The position numbers and the translations under genes were made by a program. 15,973 nucleotides of DNA from Planctomycetales bacterium (lineage in GTDB: Bacteria > Planctomycetota > UBA11346), in the NCBI GenBank assembly GCA_025362255.1, contig JANYGY010000081.1:1-15973 (forward strand). Direction: 5' to 3'. The notes beneath the pieces were generated by a model that ran no database searches, was not told the DNA's origin, and saw only the letters and a program-made list of their open reading frames with translations. Below, one piece after another: positions 15,641 to 15,973 of the stretch. Each line of letters starts with the position of its first letter. Within the stretch, counting starts at the first letter, position 1.

Positions 15641-15733
15641 GGGTTCCTCAAAAGTGGCATGGGCGGCCCGCCCATGTGCGAGCGATCTATACCCGCACAT
15701 GGGCGAGCCGCCCATGCCACTTTTGAGGAACCC
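15641..15733. repeat. REP-like double palindrome at the centre of the inverted duplication
   Basis: Two 40-base arms (15641-15680 and 15694-15733) match at 39 of 40 positions. Each arm contains its own small palindrome: CATGGGCGG/CCGCCCATG around one base (left), and CATGGGCG/CGCCCATG around AGC (right). Each arm alone can therefore fold as a hairpin, and both together as a longer one. The layout resembles a paired REP/BIME unit; no transposase lies nearby. Confidence 0.7.
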
Positions 15734-15744
15734 GTTTGAAAAAA

Positions 15745-15973
15745 TCACGTCGCCAAGCTGCGCACCGCGCGGCGCGCGGCTGCAAGATCAGCGCGGATCT
15801 GGCGTCGGTCGCCGGCTGCCTGGGCGTAGCGGAGGGTGAGCCAGCCGTTCGCGGCGGCGTCCAAGGCTGCGGCTGCGCTGGGGAATTTCGCGGCTACTCG
15901 CTGGAGGTGATCGCGCGGGCCTTCGCTGGGGTTGCGGGGGATTCCGGCTTTGGCGCAGGTCGCCAGCAGTCGG
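15745..15973 (-). CDS. C-terminus of a second TgpA-like transglutaminase copy (5' end outside window)
   Basis: Reading the minus strand from the window edge, 75 codons end in TGA at 15745-15747. They encode the DUF4129 C-terminus from RLLATCAKAG to AVRSLAT. This is identical to the end of the complete gene except for one Lys-to-Gln change (RRQIR instead of RRKIR); two further changes are silent (GCT to GCA, TAT to TAC). The gene would run tail-to-tail with the complete copy. It may be a full second gene, a fragment, or the product of an assembly fold-back; the sequence beyond the edge decides this. Confidence 0.65.
   Translation of the reverse strand, partial: RLLATCAKAGIPRNPSEGPRDHLQRVAAKFPSAAAALDAAANGWLTLRYAQAAGDRRQIRADLAAARRAVRSLAT

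Larger units (their letters stand above)
15401..15973. repeat. 573-base gapless imperfect palindrome (inverted duplication)
   Basis: Bases 15401-15680 and the reverse complement of 15694-15973 align end to end without any gap around a 13-base spacer at 15681-15693. I count eight mismatches in 280 positions: three in the 226 bases before the stop codon (15500, 15548, 15573), four in the 11 bases just after it, and one in the central repeat. The left arm is the 3' end of the transglutaminase gene; the right arm reaches the window edge, so the true arm length is unknown. It is either an inverted gene duplication or an assembly fold-back. Confidence 0.9.

Noticed and set aside
15401..15973. Terminal inverted repeats of an insertion sequence
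   Set aside because: There is no transposase between or near the arms, the spacer is only 13 bases, and the arms are coding sequence of the transglutaminase.

Overview
The window comes from a high-GC, Gram-negative-type bacterium. It has outer-envelope style signal peptides, an exonuclease VII large subunit, and a MoxR/DUF58/transglutaminase operon. Several genes lack a recognisable Shine-Dalgarno sequence and GC-rich palindromic repeats are present. This would suit Planctomycetota or a related group, or a xanthomonad-like gammaproteobacterium. I cannot fix the phylum by eye, and the sequence could be metagenome-derived.

Layout. Positions 1-4995 have visibly lower GC and carry accessory metabolism. 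On the minus strand are two tandem, about 75% identical secreted DUF1254/DUF1214 proteins (one cut by the window edge) and a membrane-anchored alpha/beta hydrolase. Divergent from these is a monofunctional haem catalase. From about 5000 onward the GC is higher: xseA (minus, convergent with catalase) and, divergent from it, a DEAD-box RNA helicase with a DbpA-type RNA-binding domain. From 8171 to 9939 are repeats and hairpins around three small genes: a 111-aa membrane protein, a 182-aa protein with a faint MazG/HisE-like motif, and a 98-aa membrane protein. From 9940 to 15629 a polytopic membrane protein is followed, after a hairpin, by a compact operon: MoxR-family AAA+ ATPase, DUF58 protein, and TgpA-like transmembrane transglutaminase with a C-terminal DUF4129 domain.

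The most striking feature is at the right edge. The last 573 bases (15401-15973) form one gapless imperfect palindrome: 280-base arms, about 97% matched, around a 13-base spacer. The right arm is an inverted, slightly diverged copy of the 3' end of the transglutaminase gene, so a second tail-to-tail copy appears to start there and run out of the window. The centre is a 93-base REP-like double palindrome. This is either a real inverted duplication or an assembly fold-back joining two strain variants; the substitutions argue against a simple copy artefact but do not settle it.

I found no CRISPR array, transposase, phage gene, tRNA or rRNA, and no defence or biosynthetic system that I can support. 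The rest of the window is mostly recognisable housekeeping or accessory genes.
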